Source of the DNA: Lysobacter sp. Root690
GTDB taxonomy: Bacteria > Pseudomonadota > Gammaproteobacteria > Xanthomonadales > Xanthomonadaceae
Assembly: GCF_001427785.1 (NCBI RefSeq)
Contig: NZ_LMHM01000001.1
Span: 116,346-180,345, forward strand
Direction: 5' to 3'
Length of the DNA: 64,000 nt
Part shown: positions 39,756-50,288 of the stretch, piece after piece
Position numbering within the stretch: position 1 is the first letter of the stretch
Layout of the letters: each line of letters starts with the position of its first letter
The notes under the pieces: model-generated
The model's input: only the letters and a program-made list of their open reading frames with translations
Database searches by the model: none
Told to the model about the DNA's origin: nothing
Position numbers and translations under genes: made by a program

Positions 39756-40047
39756 TCGCGGAGCCTCGGAGAAGGAGCGGACAGGGGGAGGAACCTCGGG
39801 GTCAGGCCGGGCGGTGGCGAGAAGCGGCCGCCGCGCCCCGTTAATGCGGGGGTGGCTTGACGCAAGACTTGAAATGTTAGCCTAGGGGCGTATGGCGGCC
39901 AACCGCCAAGGCAGGGCTGCCACCGGCGCCCGACCCGGCGGACAATGACCGTCGCTCAACCCTCAGGGCCCGCCCCCACCGGCCGGTCCGGCCGCCAGGC
40001 TCACGGCGGCCCCGACTATGACAGCTTCAGTTCCGGATATTGCGACC

Positions 40048-40950
40048 ATGAAATGGGTCTTCGTCTTCCTGTTCCTCGCCAGCGCGGTCTACGTCCATTA
40101 CCGCGGCCGGGTACGCCACCGCCTGGGCCGCCAGTTGCTCGACCATTCGACCTTCATGGCGCCGATCAACGTGCTGATGTACGCCTGCTCGCGGGTGCCG
40201 ACCAGCCCGTACCTGAGCCCGGACCAGTATTTCCCCGAACTCGAGCCGCTGCGCGCGCGCTGGCGCGAGATCCGCGCCGAGGCCCTGCACCTGCGCGAAC
40301 TGCAGCAGATCAAGGCCGCCGAGGGCTATAACGACGTCGGCTTCAATTCGTTCTTCCGCCGCGGCTGGAAGCGCTTCTATCTGAAGTGGTACGACGACGC
40401 CCACCCCTCGGCCGCCGAGCTGTGCCCGGTCACCACCCAACTGTTGCGCGAAGTGCCCAGCGTCAAGGCGGCGATGTTCACCGAACTGCCGCCCGGCGGC
40501 GAACTGCGCCCGCACCGCGACCCCTACGCCGGCTCGCTGCGCCTGCACCTGGGCCTGGACACGCCCAACGACGACGCCTGCTTCATCGACGTCGACGGCC
40601 AGCGCTACAGCTGGCGCGACGGCGAATGGACCATGTTCGACGAAACCTATATCCACTGGGCCCAGAACGGCTCCGAGCAGAACCGCATCATCCTGTTCTG
40701 CGACATCGAGCGGCCGATGCGCTGGGGCTGGGCGCGCGGGCTGAACCGTTTCATCGCCAAGCGCCTGATCGCGGCCGGCGCCTCCCCGAACAACGAAGGC
40801 GACAAGACCGGCGGGATCAACAAGGCGTTCAAGTACTTCTACAGCCTGCGCTTGAAGGCGAAGGGGCTGAAGGAACGCAGCAAGGGGACGTATTACTTCT
40901 TCAAGTACGCGGCGGTGGTGGCGGTGGTGGCGTTTATTGTTTGGATTTGA
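40048..40950 (+). CDS. lpxO: LpxO-like aspartyl/asparaginyl beta-hydroxylase family protein
   Basis: Members of this Fe(II)/2-oxoglutarate family include LpxO, which 2-hydroxylates a lipid A acyl chain. The 300-residue protein has an N-terminal membrane segment (MKWVFVFLFLASAVYVHY), the iron motif HRDPYAG with LHLGL, and the distal YIHWAQNGSEQNRIIL; a second hydrophobic segment closes the C-terminus (about 278-300). The membrane ends fit LpxO topology. I use ATG 40048; an ATG at 40018 would add 10 residues. The lipid A assignment is by family and not proven. Confidence 0.85.
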   Translation: MKWVFVFLFLASAVYVHYRGRVRHRLGRQLLDHSTFMAPINVLMYACSRVPTSPYLSPDQYFPELEPLRARWREIRAEALHLRELQQIKAAEGYNDVGFNSFFRRGWKRFYLKWYDDAHPSAAELCPVTTQLLREVPSVKAAMFTELPPGGELRPHRDPYAGSLRLHLGLDTPNDDACFIDVDGQRYSWRDGEWTMFDETYIHWAQNGSEQNRIILFCDIERPMRWGWARGLNRFIAKRLIAAGASPNNEGDKTGGINKAFKYFYSLRLKAKGLKERSKGTYYFFKYAAVVAVVAFIVWI

Positions 40951-40956
40951 GGGGTT

Positions 40957-41009
40957 GGGATTCGGGATTCGGGATTCGGGATTCGGGATTCGGGATTCGG
41001 GATTCGGGA
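40957..41009. repeat. (GGGATTC)n heptad array
   Basis: Seven to eight perfect GGGATTC units in tandem directly after the lpxO stop, followed by GGGAAGAGCG. No inverted partner block was found, unlike at 4397, 17641 and 44634. Copy number may vary between strains. Confidence 0.95.
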
Positions 41010-41595
41010 AGAGCGTAGCTCGCTGTGACTGCTGTTTTGCAAGCTGCCCGAAGCGAGACCTCTTCCAGGATTGACCGCCCTTACCTACCGTCATTCCCGC
41101 GAAGGCGGGCTCTGCTTTACTTCGGCGGAGCCGAACATCCAGGGCCTTTCGTGCGAGAACGCTTGAAGTCACTGGATACCCGCTTTCGCGGGAATGACGA
41201 CCTGGAGATGACGCTGAAGGCTTTGGATGTTCGGCTCCGCCGAAGTAAAGCAGAGCCCGCCTTCGCGGGAATGACATCCGGTGAGATGACGCTGAAGTCT
41301 CTGGATGTTCGGCTCCGCCGAAGCAGGGCAGAGCCCGCGTTCGCGGGAATGACGACCGGGAGCACCGCTCACTTGCAACGAAAATCCGCTGCCGAAAACA
41401 GGCAGCCACGCCTCCCGCGCAACCCGAACCACCCGCGCCGGGCCATTTGAATCCTCCGCCCCGCGCCTCCACCTTCTAACCCACCCATCCCCCGCGCTGG
41501 AACCCAGCCAGCGCCTGCGGGATAATCCCCGTTTCCCGTCCGCCCCCTCCGGCCCTACCCGGCCCGGCTCGGCACGCCCCTGCTTCGGAGTTCGC
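41010..41595. repeat. Gap with a CATTCCCGCGAAGGCGGG repeat array
   Basis: Positions 41088-41355 hold alternating palindromes: CATTCCCGCGAAGGCGGG and its complement, in several units. Most carry the insertion CTCTGCTTTACTTCGGCGGA followed by GCCGAACATCCAG, in both orientations. The remainder up to ettA shows no gene; the ettA promoter should lie in about 41360-41580. Confidence 0.8.
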
Positions 41596-43257
<1,662 letters not shown>

Positions 43258-43263
43258 GACCCC

Positions 43264-43293
43264 ATCGGGCCGCGTTGATCGACGCGGCCCGAT
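43264..43293 (+). terminator. Hairpin after ettA
   Basis: ATCGGGCCGCG and its exact complement CGCGGCCCGAT form an 11-bp stem with an 8-nt loop, 6 bp after the ettA stop, followed by TTCGTT. A Rho-independent-like terminator. Confidence 0.65.
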
Positions 43294-43392
43294 TCGTTGC
43301 GCGGACCCGGCATCGCGACGCTCGCGCATGGCGCCGACCGCAACCGCACCACACGCAATCCATTCGTAATTCCGCTTTGAGTCGTACCCGTC

Positions 43393-43800
43393 ATGCCGAT
43401 CCTTCTGCCGATCCTCGCCTTCATCGCGCTGCTGGCGTTCGCGCCGGAAGCGGCGATCAAACTCGGCGTCTGGTTCGCCGTCACCACCGTGACCGTGCGG
43501 GTCAGCGCCGATAAGCTGGTCGGTTGCGCGGTGAGCTACGGCGAAGCCGCCTGGGCGGTGATCTACGCGGCGATCGCGCCGGTGCTGGTGATCGTCGGCC
43601 TGCTCAGTTTCGGCGCGTCCACCGGCATCACCGAGTTCCAGGGCGCCGGCACGATCGTGATCCTGGCGATCCTGCTCGGCTCGTTCATCGCCGCATTCAT
43701 GCTGGCGCTGCACACCAGCTTCAAGGACAGCTCGATCGTCGCCGCGGTCACCACCGTGACCAGCGTGGCGCTGGCGCTGCTGATACGCGCTCTGACGTGA
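43393..43800 (+). CDS. Small integral membrane protein of unknown function
   Basis: A 135-residue protein with about four membrane segments (about 4-35, 55-77, 88-112 and 116-134). I do not recognise a family; the loop SADKLVGCAVSYGEAAWAV between helices and TGITEFQGAGT are the most distinctive parts. It lies alone between ettA and the methionine aminopeptidase gene. A simple structural membrane protein or part of a small transporter are both possible. Confidence 0.7.
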   Translation: MPILLPILAFIALLAFAPEAAIKLGVWFAVTTVTVRVSADKLVGCAVSYGEAAWAVIYAAIAPVLVIVGLLSFGASTGITEFQGAGTIVILAILLGSFIAAFMLALHTSFKDSSIVAAVTTVTSVALALLIRALT

Positions 43801-43875
43801 GAGCGTCCGCACGCCCCGACCACGCGCATTGCGCGATCATGCACACACACCCGAGCCGAACCCGAGGATGACCCC

Positions 43876-44613
43876 ATGACCGTACTGCACGCCTTCGAAC
43901 TCGAGGGATTGCGCCGCGCCGGCTCGCTGGTGTCGACGATCCTCAACACCATGCGCGACGCCGCCGTCGCCGGCGCGGTGTCGCGCGATCTCGACGCGAT
44001 CGGCGCGACCATGCTGCGCGAGGCCGGCGCGCGCTCGGCGCCGCAGCTGACCTACGACTTCCCCGGCGCGACCTGCATCAGCATCAACTCGGTCGCCGCC
44101 CACGGCATTCCCGACGCCAGCGTGTTGCGCGACGGCGATCTGGTGAACATCGACGTCTCGGCCGAACTCGACGGCTATTTCGCCGACACCGGCGGCAGCT
44201 TCGTGGTCGGCACCGCCAGCGCGGCCCAGCAGAAACTGCTCGACGCCACCTTGGAAGCGCGCGACAGCGCGATCGCGCAACTGCGCGCCGGCAATTTGCT
44301 CAACAGCATCGGCCGCACCGTCGAAACGGTGGCGGCGCGACGCGGCCTGCGGGTGATCCGCAACCTCGGCAGTCACGGCGTCGGCCGCGCCCTGCACGAA
44401 GCCCCCGGCAACATCCCCGGCTACTACGACCCGCGCGACACCCGCCGCCTGCACGAGGGCATGGTGATCACGATCGAACCGTTCCTGGCGACCCACTGCA
44501 CCCACACCGACGAAGGCGACGACGGCTGGGCGATGCGCTGCCGGCGCGGCTTCGCGGCTCAGTTCGAGCACACGGTGGTGGTGACGTCAGGCGAGCCTAT
44601 CGTCGTTACTTGA
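43876..44613 (+). CDS. map: Type I methionine aminopeptidase
   Basis: Removes the initiator methionine. The 245-residue product has the pita-bread fold and all metal ligands: D in NIDVSAELDG, D in GYFADTGG, H in GSHGVGRALHE, E in TIEPFL and E in AQFEHTVVV, with the substrate-side H in AAHGIP. It lacks an N-terminal zinc finger. The sequence diverges from housekeeping Map proteins (for example short insertion-free loops), so it is probably a second, accessory copy; the primary map is normally beside rpsB. Confidence 0.92.
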   Translation: MTVLHAFELEGLRRAGSLVSTILNTMRDAAVAGAVSRDLDAIGATMLREAGARSAPQLTYDFPGATCISINSVAAHGIPDASVLRDGDLVNIDVSAELDGYFADTGGSFVVGTASAAQQKLLDATLEARDSAIAQLRAGNLLNSIGRTVETVAARRGLRVIRNLGSHGVGRALHEAPGNIPGYYDPRDTRRLHEGMVITIEPFLATHCTHTDEGDDGWAMRCRRGFAAQFEHTVVVTSGEPIVVT

Positions 44614-44633
44614 TTGGGGCGGAAATCGGTGGT

Positions 44634-44743
44634 GGGGAATCGGGAATCGGTAGAAGCAGAAGCCGGGACGTCCAACTCCAAACTCCGATCCCGACGACCT
44701 CCGATTCCAGACCGCTGATTCCCGATTCCCGATTCCCGAACCC
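44634..44743. repeat. Heptad inverted pair between map and pyrF
   Basis: GGGAATC-type heptads (44634-44650) face GATTCCC heptads (44715-44743), with about 64 bp of unique sequence between. It is immediately upstream of pyrF, so it could influence pyrF expression; the pyrF ribosome site lies just after. Confidence 0.85.
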
Positions 44744-44756
44744 AGGATCCATCCTC

Positions 44757-45569
44757 ATGACCTTCATGCAGACACTGCGCGACCGCTGGCAACAGGCCGG
44801 CACCCTGGTCTGCGTCGGCCTGGATCCCGAGCCGGCAAAATTCCCGGCGCGTTTCGCCGCCGATGCCGACGCGGTGTTCGCGTTCAATCGCGACATCGTC
44901 GACGCTACCGCGCAATACGCCTGCGCGTTCAAGCCGCAGATCGCCCACTTCGCCGCGCTCGGCGCCGAAGATGCGCTGACTCGCTTGATCGCCTACATCC
45001 ATTCGAATCATCCGGGCATCCCGGTGATCCTCGACAGCAAGCGCGGCGACATCGGCAGCACCGCCCAGCATTACGCCAGCGAAGCCTTCGATCGCTACGC
45101 GGCCGACGCGGTCACCGCCAATCCCTACCTCGGCCGCGATTCGGTGCAGCCTTTCCTCGATCGCGCCGACCGCGGCGTGGTGGTGCTGTGCCGCACCTCC
45201 AATCCCGGCGCCGGCGATCTGCAGGATTTGCTAGTCGACGGGCGTCCGCTGTACCAGCACGTCGCCGAGAAAGTCGCGCGCGAGTGGAACGGCCACGGCA
45301 ATTGTTCGCTGGTGGTCGGCGCGACCTGGCCGGCGCAGTTGCGCGAAGTGCGCGCGATCGTCGGCGACGTGCCGTTCCTGGTGCCCGGTGTCGGCGCGCA
45401 GGGCGGCGATGTCGAAGCGGTGGTGAGCAACGCCAAGACCGCCGACGGCACCGGCCTGATGGTCAGCAGCTCGCGCGCGATTTTGTACGCGTCCAGCGGC
45501 GAGGATTACGCGCAAGCCGCGGCGAGCGCGGCGAAGTCGCTGCGCGATCAGATCAACCGTTACCGCTGA
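44757..45569 (+). CDS. pyrF: Orotidine-5'-phosphate decarboxylase (type 2)
   Basis: PyrF decarboxylates OMP to UMP, the last step of UMP synthesis. The 270-residue product belongs to the longer type-2 group: CVGLDPEPAKFP, AFKPQIAHFAALG, the catalytic VILDSKRGDIGSTAQHYA with Lys and Asp, DAVTANPYLGRDSVQPF and VPGVGAQGGDVEA. The ATG at 44757 follows the heptad pair; the open frame continues upstream only through the repeat. Confidence 0.97.
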   Translation: MTFMQTLRDRWQQAGTLVCVGLDPEPAKFPARFAADADAVFAFNRDIVDATAQYACAFKPQIAHFAALGAEDALTRLIAYIHSNHPGIPVILDSKRGDIGSTAQHYASEAFDRYAADAVTANPYLGRDSVQPFLDRADRGVVVLCRTSNPGAGDLQDLLVDGRPLYQHVAEKVAREWNGHGNCSLVVGATWPAQLREVRAIVGDVPFLVPGVGAQGGDVEAVVSNAKTADGTGLMVSSSRAILYASSGEDYAQAAASAAKSLRDQINRYR

Positions 45570-45578
45570 CGGTCGCGC

Positions 45579-45836
45579 ATGCACGCCGGACTCGATGGAT
45601 TGTCGCTGGCGCAGGTCGAATCGGCGGTGCAGCGTCTGTACGACCTGGGCCGCATCGAACTGATCCATCGCGGCATGATGCCGGAGGCCGAAGTATTCCT
45701 GTGCCGCTATCAGGGCCGCCGCTTCAACCTGAAATACGATCTGGCCTACGGCGCGGAGCTGCAGGCCGTCGCGGCGTTTTCGCACGATGAGCTCGATGCG
45801 ATCGCGGCTTCGCTGGTCGCCGCGGCCGATCAATAA
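45579..45836 (+). CDS. Small protein of unknown function
   Basis: An 85-residue soluble protein starting 10 bp after pyrF and probably cotranscribed. I do not recognise it. The sequence suggests helices at both ends (LSLAQVESAVQRLYDLGRIELIH and HDELDAIAASLVAAAD) around a short beta part with YQGRRFNLKYDLAYGAEL. Confidence 0.6.
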   Translation: MHAGLDGLSLAQVESAVQRLYDLGRIELIHRGMMPEAEVFLCRYQGRRFNLKYDLAYGAELQAVAAFSHDELDAIAASLVAAADQ

Positions 45837-45881
45837 ACCGACCGATCGCGCCGCCGATGCACGGGGCAGCGATTGCGTCCC

Positions 45882-46751
45882 TTAGTCCGCGAACACCCGC
45901 AGCTCGCCGTCGCGATGCACGAACAAGGCGTCCGACAGGTTGTAGGCCGAGGACTGCGCGATCTGCGCGGCGATGTCCTTGAGCGAATCCACGCTGCGCT
46001 GATCCTCGCTGCCGCAGACCATCACCTCGTCGCGCGCGGCGATCGCGAACACCGGATCGCCTTGCACCTGGATGCGTTCGCTCCAGTGCTCGAACAACAA
46101 CACCATGCTCGCGTCGTAGTTGCGGTCCAGCCGCGCCACGAAGCGGCCGTCGGCGCCTTGCACCTTCAACTCCGGCAGGAACCGGCTCAGGTTGCTCAAG
46201 GCCTGGGCGCGCAAGGCATCGCCATCGAGGCCGCCGCGTTCGGCGTCGGCCGGCGACAGGAAACTCATCGAATCGGGGGTGTCCTCGACATAGGTCAGGA
46301 CCAGATCGCCGGCCAACGGCTCGACGATGAAGGGGATGCGCTCGCCGGCGCCGGTCGAGCGCGCCTGCTGCAGGGCGATCTCGTGCCAGCCGCGGGTCTT
46401 GAGCACCGGCAGGATCGTCGCCACGTCCAGCGCCGCGGGCCGGTCCAGGCCGCGTTGCACGTCGCGCGCCGAGGCGATCTGGTCGGCGAATACCGTCTCC
46501 AGCGACTCGGGCGCGTCGAGGTAGCGTTGATAGCTGTTGCCGAGGAAGTGGGTGGCCTTGAAGCCGTCCGGCAGCGACCAGTCGATGCGCGCATCCGACA
46601 CCAGCGCGCCGTGGGCGATGCTCATTCGCGCCTCCGGCCAGGCCGCGCGCAACGCCGCCGCGTAGCGGTCGGCGAAGCTGTGCAGGTCCATCGGATGCGC
46701 GGGCCCACCCTGGTCGCGCTTGCCGCCGAACAATTTGCTGAAGATGGACAT
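45882..46751 (-). CDS. DUF1444 (YtpQ-like) family protein
   Basis: A 289-residue cytoplasmic protein that resembles the DUF1444/YtpQ family of unknown function. Opening with MSIFSKLFGGK, it has a long mixed alpha/beta body with PVLKTRGWHEIALQQ, PFIVEPLAGDLVLTYVEDTPDSMSFL and LSRFLPELKVQG, the parts most like the family. No catalytic motif is evident. It is divergent from the metallo-beta-lactamase-fold gene, across about 100 bp. Confidence 0.75.
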   Translation of the reverse strand: MSIFSKLFGGKRDQGGPAHPMDLHSFADRYAAALRAAWPEARMSIAHGALVSDARIDWSLPDGFKATHFLGNSYQRYLDAPESLETVFADQIASARDVQRGLDRPAALDVATILPVLKTRGWHEIALQQARSTGAGERIPFIVEPLAGDLVLTYVEDTPDSMSFLSPADAERGGLDGDALRAQALSNLSRFLPELKVQGADGRFVARLDRNYDASMVLLFEHWSERIQVQGDPVFAIAARDEVMVCGSEDQRSVDSLKDIAAQIAQSSAYNLSDALFVHRDGELRVFAD

Positions 46752-46853
46752 GACCGGCTCCCTGTGGTCGTTGGTCGGCCGACTATACGACCCGCCCCCT
46801 CGGCGGTCGTACTCACAATCGTCACATCCCCGGTGAGCGGCTAGGCTGCGCTC

Positions 46854-47828
46854 ATGGACCCATGCACAGATCGCACACGCCGGCGTTTGCTCGCCGCCGC
46901 CCTCGCCGCCGGCGCCGCCGCGCTCGGCACCAGCGCGCTGCCCGCCATCGCCGTCGCGAGCCCCGCCGCGAGCGGGCCAGCCACGCGCTCGCGCCTGATC
47001 CTGCTCGGCACCGCCGGCGGGCCGACTCCGAAGGCGCTGCGCGCCGCGCCAGCGAACGCGGTGGTGGTCGGCGACGCGGTCTACGTGGTCGATTGCGGCA
47101 ACGGCGTGGCCCGGCAGATGGCGCTGGCCGGGCTGTCGCTCGGCGCGATCCGCGACGTGTTCATCACCCACCATCATTCCGATCACAACGCCGACTACGG
47201 CAACCTGCTGTGGCTGGCCTGGGCCGCCGATCTGCGCCACCCGGTCGACGCCTGGGGGCCGCCGCCGCTCAAGCGCATGACCCGGCGTTTCCTGCAGCTC
47301 AACGATACCGACATCCGCACCCGCATCGCCGACGAAGGCCGGCCGCCGCTGGCGCCGCTGATCCGCCCGCACGAACTGCGCCGAGGTGGCGTGGTGATGC
47401 GCGACGATCGGGTCAAGGTCACCGCCGCGCTGGTCGAGCATCCGCCGATGACCGCGGCGTTCGCCTACCGCTTCGACTGCCCGGATCGCTCGATCGTATT
47501 TTCCGGCGATACCCGGCCCTGCGCGGCCTTGATCGAACTCGCGCGCGGCGCCGACGTGCTGGTGCATGAGGTGATGTACCTGCCGGCGCTGGAACGATTA
47601 ATCGCCAGCGAAGCGCAGGCCGCGCGGCTGCGCCAGCATCTGCTCGACAGCCACACCACCACCGAGCAGGTCGGGCGGTTGGCGACCCAGGCCGGGGTCA
47701 AGACGTTGGTGCTGAACCACTTCGTGCCCGGCGGCGATGCGTCGCTGACCGATAAGGTCTGGCGCGATGCGGTGGCGCCGTATTTCAAGGGCGAGTTGGT
47801 GATTGGGCGGGATTTGATGGAGCTTTGA
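46854..47828 (+). CDS. Tat-exported metallo-beta-lactamase-fold hydrolase
   Basis: A 324-residue MBL-fold protein. The N-terminus TRRRLLAAALAAGAAALG is a twin-arginine signal, so the enzyme should be exported folded with its metals. The metal motif HHHSDHNAD and later GDTRPC (bridging Asp) and LNHFVPG (last His) follow the order of the ribonuclease Z / arylsulfatase branch. Substrate unknown. It is divergent from the DUF1444 gene. Confidence 0.88.
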   Translation: MDPCTDRTRRRLLAAALAAGAAALGTSALPAIAVASPAASGPATRSRLILLGTAGGPTPKALRAAPANAVVVGDAVYVVDCGNGVARQMALAGLSLGAIRDVFITHHHSDHNADYGNLLWLAWAADLRHPVDAWGPPPLKRMTRRFLQLNDTDIRTRIADEGRPPLAPLIRPHELRRGGVVMRDDRVKVTAALVEHPPMTAAFAYRFDCPDRSIVFSGDTRPCAALIELARGADVLVHEVMYLPALERLIASEAQAARLRQHLLDSHTTTEQVGRLATQAGVKTLVLNHFVPGGDASLTDKVWRDAVAPYFKGELVIGRDLMEL

Positions 47829-47853
47829 GGAACCCTACGGGCCGACTTACCCG

Positions 47854-48199
47854 CCCTTCTCCCGCCAGGCGGGAGAAGGTGCCCGAAGGGCGGATAAGGG
47901 CAAGCGGCGGAGTCTGCGAGGCGCATGTGGCGTCCCGTGCCCCACACCCTCACCCCAACCCCTCTCCCGCGCCGCGGGAGAGGGGCTTGTTGCGCGGTGT
48001 CGGCGAAATCCCGCTCGCAGTCTGTTCCCTTCTCCCGCCAGGCGGGAGAAGGTGCCCGAAGGGCGGATGAGGGCATGCGGCGAAGTCTGCGAGGCGGATG
48101 TGGCGTCCCGCGCCTCACACCCTCACCCCAACCCCTCTCCCGCGCCGCGGGAGAGGGGCTCGTTGCGCGGTGTCGGCGAATCCCGCTCGGAATCGATGC
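47854..48199. repeat. Two 173-bp tandem copies of a CTCTCCCGC-palindrome unit
   Basis: The unit starts CCCTTCTCCCGCCAGGCGGG at 47854 and again at 48027. Each holds two palindromes (CTTCTCCCGCC-GGCGGGAGAAG and CTCTCCCGC-GCGGGAGAG) and the linking segments CCCGAAGGGCGGAT and GCGCGGTGTCGGCGAA. The copies are very similar. No gene is seen in this 408-bp convergent gap; the hairpins may end both neighbouring transcripts. Confidence 0.9.
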
Positions 48200-48236
48200 A
48201 ATGCCGTCGCTGCGAGAGGCGCAAGACGACTCGCTC

Positions 48237-49124
48237 TCAACGAAACGCCGCGCGCACCGCCGCGATCGGAAACCGCAACCAGATCGCCGCGAACACGCCC
48301 GCGCGCACCAGCGCGCCGCGACGCGGGGCTTCGAACTTGCTGAAGTAGCGCCACAGGCCGCGGTGCTTGTTCCATTCGACGAAGAACGGCCGCGAGCGGC
48401 TGGACACGCCGCGCACGTGCATCACCCGCACGTGGTTGGCGACCGCGACGGTGGCGCCGCTCTCGCGCACGCGCCGGCACAGGTCGAGGTCTTCGGCGTG
48501 CAGACGATAGCCTTCGTCGAACCCGCCGATGCGCGCGAACAAACGCCGCGGCATCAGCATCAACGCGCCCGAGGTCGCTTGCACCGATTGCAGTTCCTGG
48601 CTGTCGTCCGGCGCCACCGCCATTTTCGGCGCGGCCCACGGGCGCAACAGGCCGGCCAGCATCGCGCCGAAGTCCGGATCGCGCCGGCGCACGGCGGCAT
48701 CGCGCTCGTCGTGCTCGTTGACCAGGTCGGCGCTGATCAGCGCATCGCCGAGCGGCGCGGCCAGCGCGTGCAGGCGCGCGAAGGTGTCGGGTTCGACCAT
48801 GCAATCGGGATTGACGAACACCAGCCAGTCGTCGTCGCGCGCCGGGTCCAGCTCGGCCACGCCTTGATTGCAGCCGACCGAAAACCCGGGGTTGTCGGGA
48901 TTGGCGACGAAGCGCAGACGCGGGTCGAGCGAGGCGTGGCGCTGCACGATTTCCAAGGTGCCGTCGTCGGACTGGTTGTCGACGACGCGGATCGCGGCGA
49001 CGCCGATGCACTCGCGCAGCCGACTCAGGCATTCGTCGATGGTCGCGGCGCTGCGGTAGCTGACCACGATCGCCTGGAATTCCGCGCGGCCCGGCAATGG
49101 GCGCGGATCAGAGGAAAAGGTCAC
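48237..49124 (-). CDS. Glycosyltransferase family 2 protein
   Basis: A 295-residue GT-A glycosyltransferase, rhamnosyltransferase-like. Motifs: QAIVVSYRSAATIDECL, RVVDNQSDDGTLE, NPGFSVGCNQGV, the metal-binding LVFVNPDC (DXD equivalent) and HAEDLDLCRRVRESG. No membrane segment. Its 5' end overlaps the neighbouring GT-like gene by 17 nt, and the two probably act together on a surface polysaccharide; nothing here shows which. Confidence 0.9.
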   Translation of the reverse strand: MTFSSDPRPLPGRAEFQAIVVSYRSAATIDECLSRLRECIGVAAIRVVDNQSDDGTLEIVQRHASLDPRLRFVANPDNPGFSVGCNQGVAELDPARDDDWLVFVNPDCMVEPDTFARLHALAAPLGDALISADLVNEHDERDAAVRRRDPDFGAMLAGLLRPWAAPKMAVAPDDSQELQSVQATSGALMLMPRRLFARIGGFDEGYRLHAEDLDLCRRVRESGATVAVANHVRVMHVRGVSSRSRPFFVEWNKHRGLWRYFSKFEAPRRGALVRAGVFAAIWLRFPIAAVRAAFR

Positions 49125-49947
49125 GTTGCGGTTCCGGTGGGCCGACGCGTTCGAGGCGTTCGGCGAGGTGTTGGCGCAATTCGCGCAAGGGATCGTGCAT
49201 CAGGAAATTCGCCAGCCGCGCATGCCAGTCGGGCCAGCGCGAGGCCAGCGCGTCCATGTCGCCGTCGCTCGGGCGGCCTTCGCCCAGGCGGGCGACGTAG
49301 GCGGTATCGCACAGCACGTTGCGCCAGCCCAGACCGGACAGGCGCAGCGACAGGTCGGTCAGCGCGGCATACCACGAGCCGTAACTGGCCGCGTCCAGGC
49401 CGCCGGCGCGGCGGCGCGCGCTGCCGCGCAGCAGCACCGCGTGGCCGATCGCCGCGGGCAATTCCGGATGCGCGGCCGGCATCTGCGCCAGCGCGCGGGC
49501 CAGGCGTTCGGCGTCGCCGGCATCGGGCAAGGGCGCGATCTCGCCGATGCGCGGCCACGCCGCGGCTTCGCCGGCGTTGCACCACGGCGTGGCCGAGGCG
49601 ATAGCGCGATCGACCGACAGACACGCGCTCAGGCGCGACAGCCAGCCCGGCGCGGGCACCGCGTCGGCCGCGAGCACGGCCACGTCGGCTTCGCCGCAGG
49701 CGATCAGGATTTCGTCCAGGTGCGCGACCTCGCCGATGCAGCGCTGGCGACGGCTGTAATCGGCCTTGAGCGCGGTGCGCTGCAGCCAGCGCTCGATGAT
49801 GGCGTAGCCGCGCGGCCCGGATTGGGCGTCGTCGGCCAGCCACACGCGAGTACCCGGCGGGGTGCACAGCTCCAGCGCGGCCAGGCAGGCGTCGAGGGCG
49901 TCGTCGTCGACGCCGACCGGCACCACCACGATCGGCAGGTCGCTCAT
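49108..49947 (-). CDS. Glycosyltransferase-like (GT-A fold) protein
   Basis: A 279-residue protein with a GT-A-like N-terminus (LPIVVVPVGVDDDALDACLAAL, VWLADDAQSGPRGY, DVAVLAADAVPAPGWLSRL). It lacks a clear DXD motif, so activity is uncertain. The family is not certain. The start is MSDLPIVVV at 49947; upstream ATG 50079 would give an Arg-rich, unlikely N-terminus. It overlaps the downstream glycosyltransferase gene by 17 nt. Confidence 0.75.
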   Translation of the reverse strand: MSDLPIVVVPVGVDDDALDACLAALELCTPPGTRVWLADDAQSGPRGYAIIERWLQRTALKADYSRRQRCIGEVAHLDEILIACGEADVAVLAADAVPAPGWLSRLSACLSVDRAIASATPWCNAGEAAAWPRIGEIAPLPDAGDAERLARALAQMPAAHPELPAAIGHAVLLRGSARRRAGGLDAASYGSWYAALTDLSLRLSGLGWRNVLCDTAYVARLGEGRPSDGDMDALASRWPDWHARLANFLMHDPLRELRQHLAERLERVGPPEPQRDLFL

Positions 49948-50288
49948 GGCGCGGACGCGTGCATGACGCGGGCGGTGGGCGGCGCGACTGCGGCCGGGCC
50001 GCGCGCGGGCGGCGCGGCGGGGCGGAGCGCGGACGGGTGCTGACGTTCGGGCATCTGCGCGTTCGTAAGGGACGCGCATAGTGTGCGCGATCGAGGGCGA
50101 CGGCGGGTGATGGCGGTGCTTGGGGAGTTCGCGGCGGGCAAAAGCGAATCCCCCCTGCCCCCCTTTTGCAAACGGGGGAAAGGCAAAGGCAGGACGCGCG
50201 TTGGTTTATCCGGACGCCCCAACGCAAACGGGGCCGGCAATGCCGGCCCCGTTCGATCCGCCGCCGTGGACGCGGCCACGGCGAGGGC
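49948..50288. other. gspD to glycosyltransferase intergenic region
   Basis: A 341-bp gap. It has a very GC-rich stretch up to about 50090, a CCCCCCTGCCCCCCTTTTGC-type repeat facing GGGGG (50148-50180), and the gspD terminator hairpin (50227-50253). No ORF was recognised. Confidence 0.6.
50227..50253 (-). terminator. Terminator hairpin after gspD
   Basis: AACGGGGCCGGCA and its perfect complement TGCCGGCCCCGTT (27 bp in all) lie 36 bp after the gspD stop, with a short T tract on the minus strand. This should end the xps operon. Confidence 0.75.

Noticed and set aside
40957-41009. A CRISPR or VNTR gene in the GGGATTC tract
   Set aside because: Perfect 7-bp tandem without spacers; it is a heptad repeat, not CRISPR, and no reading frame with features covers it.
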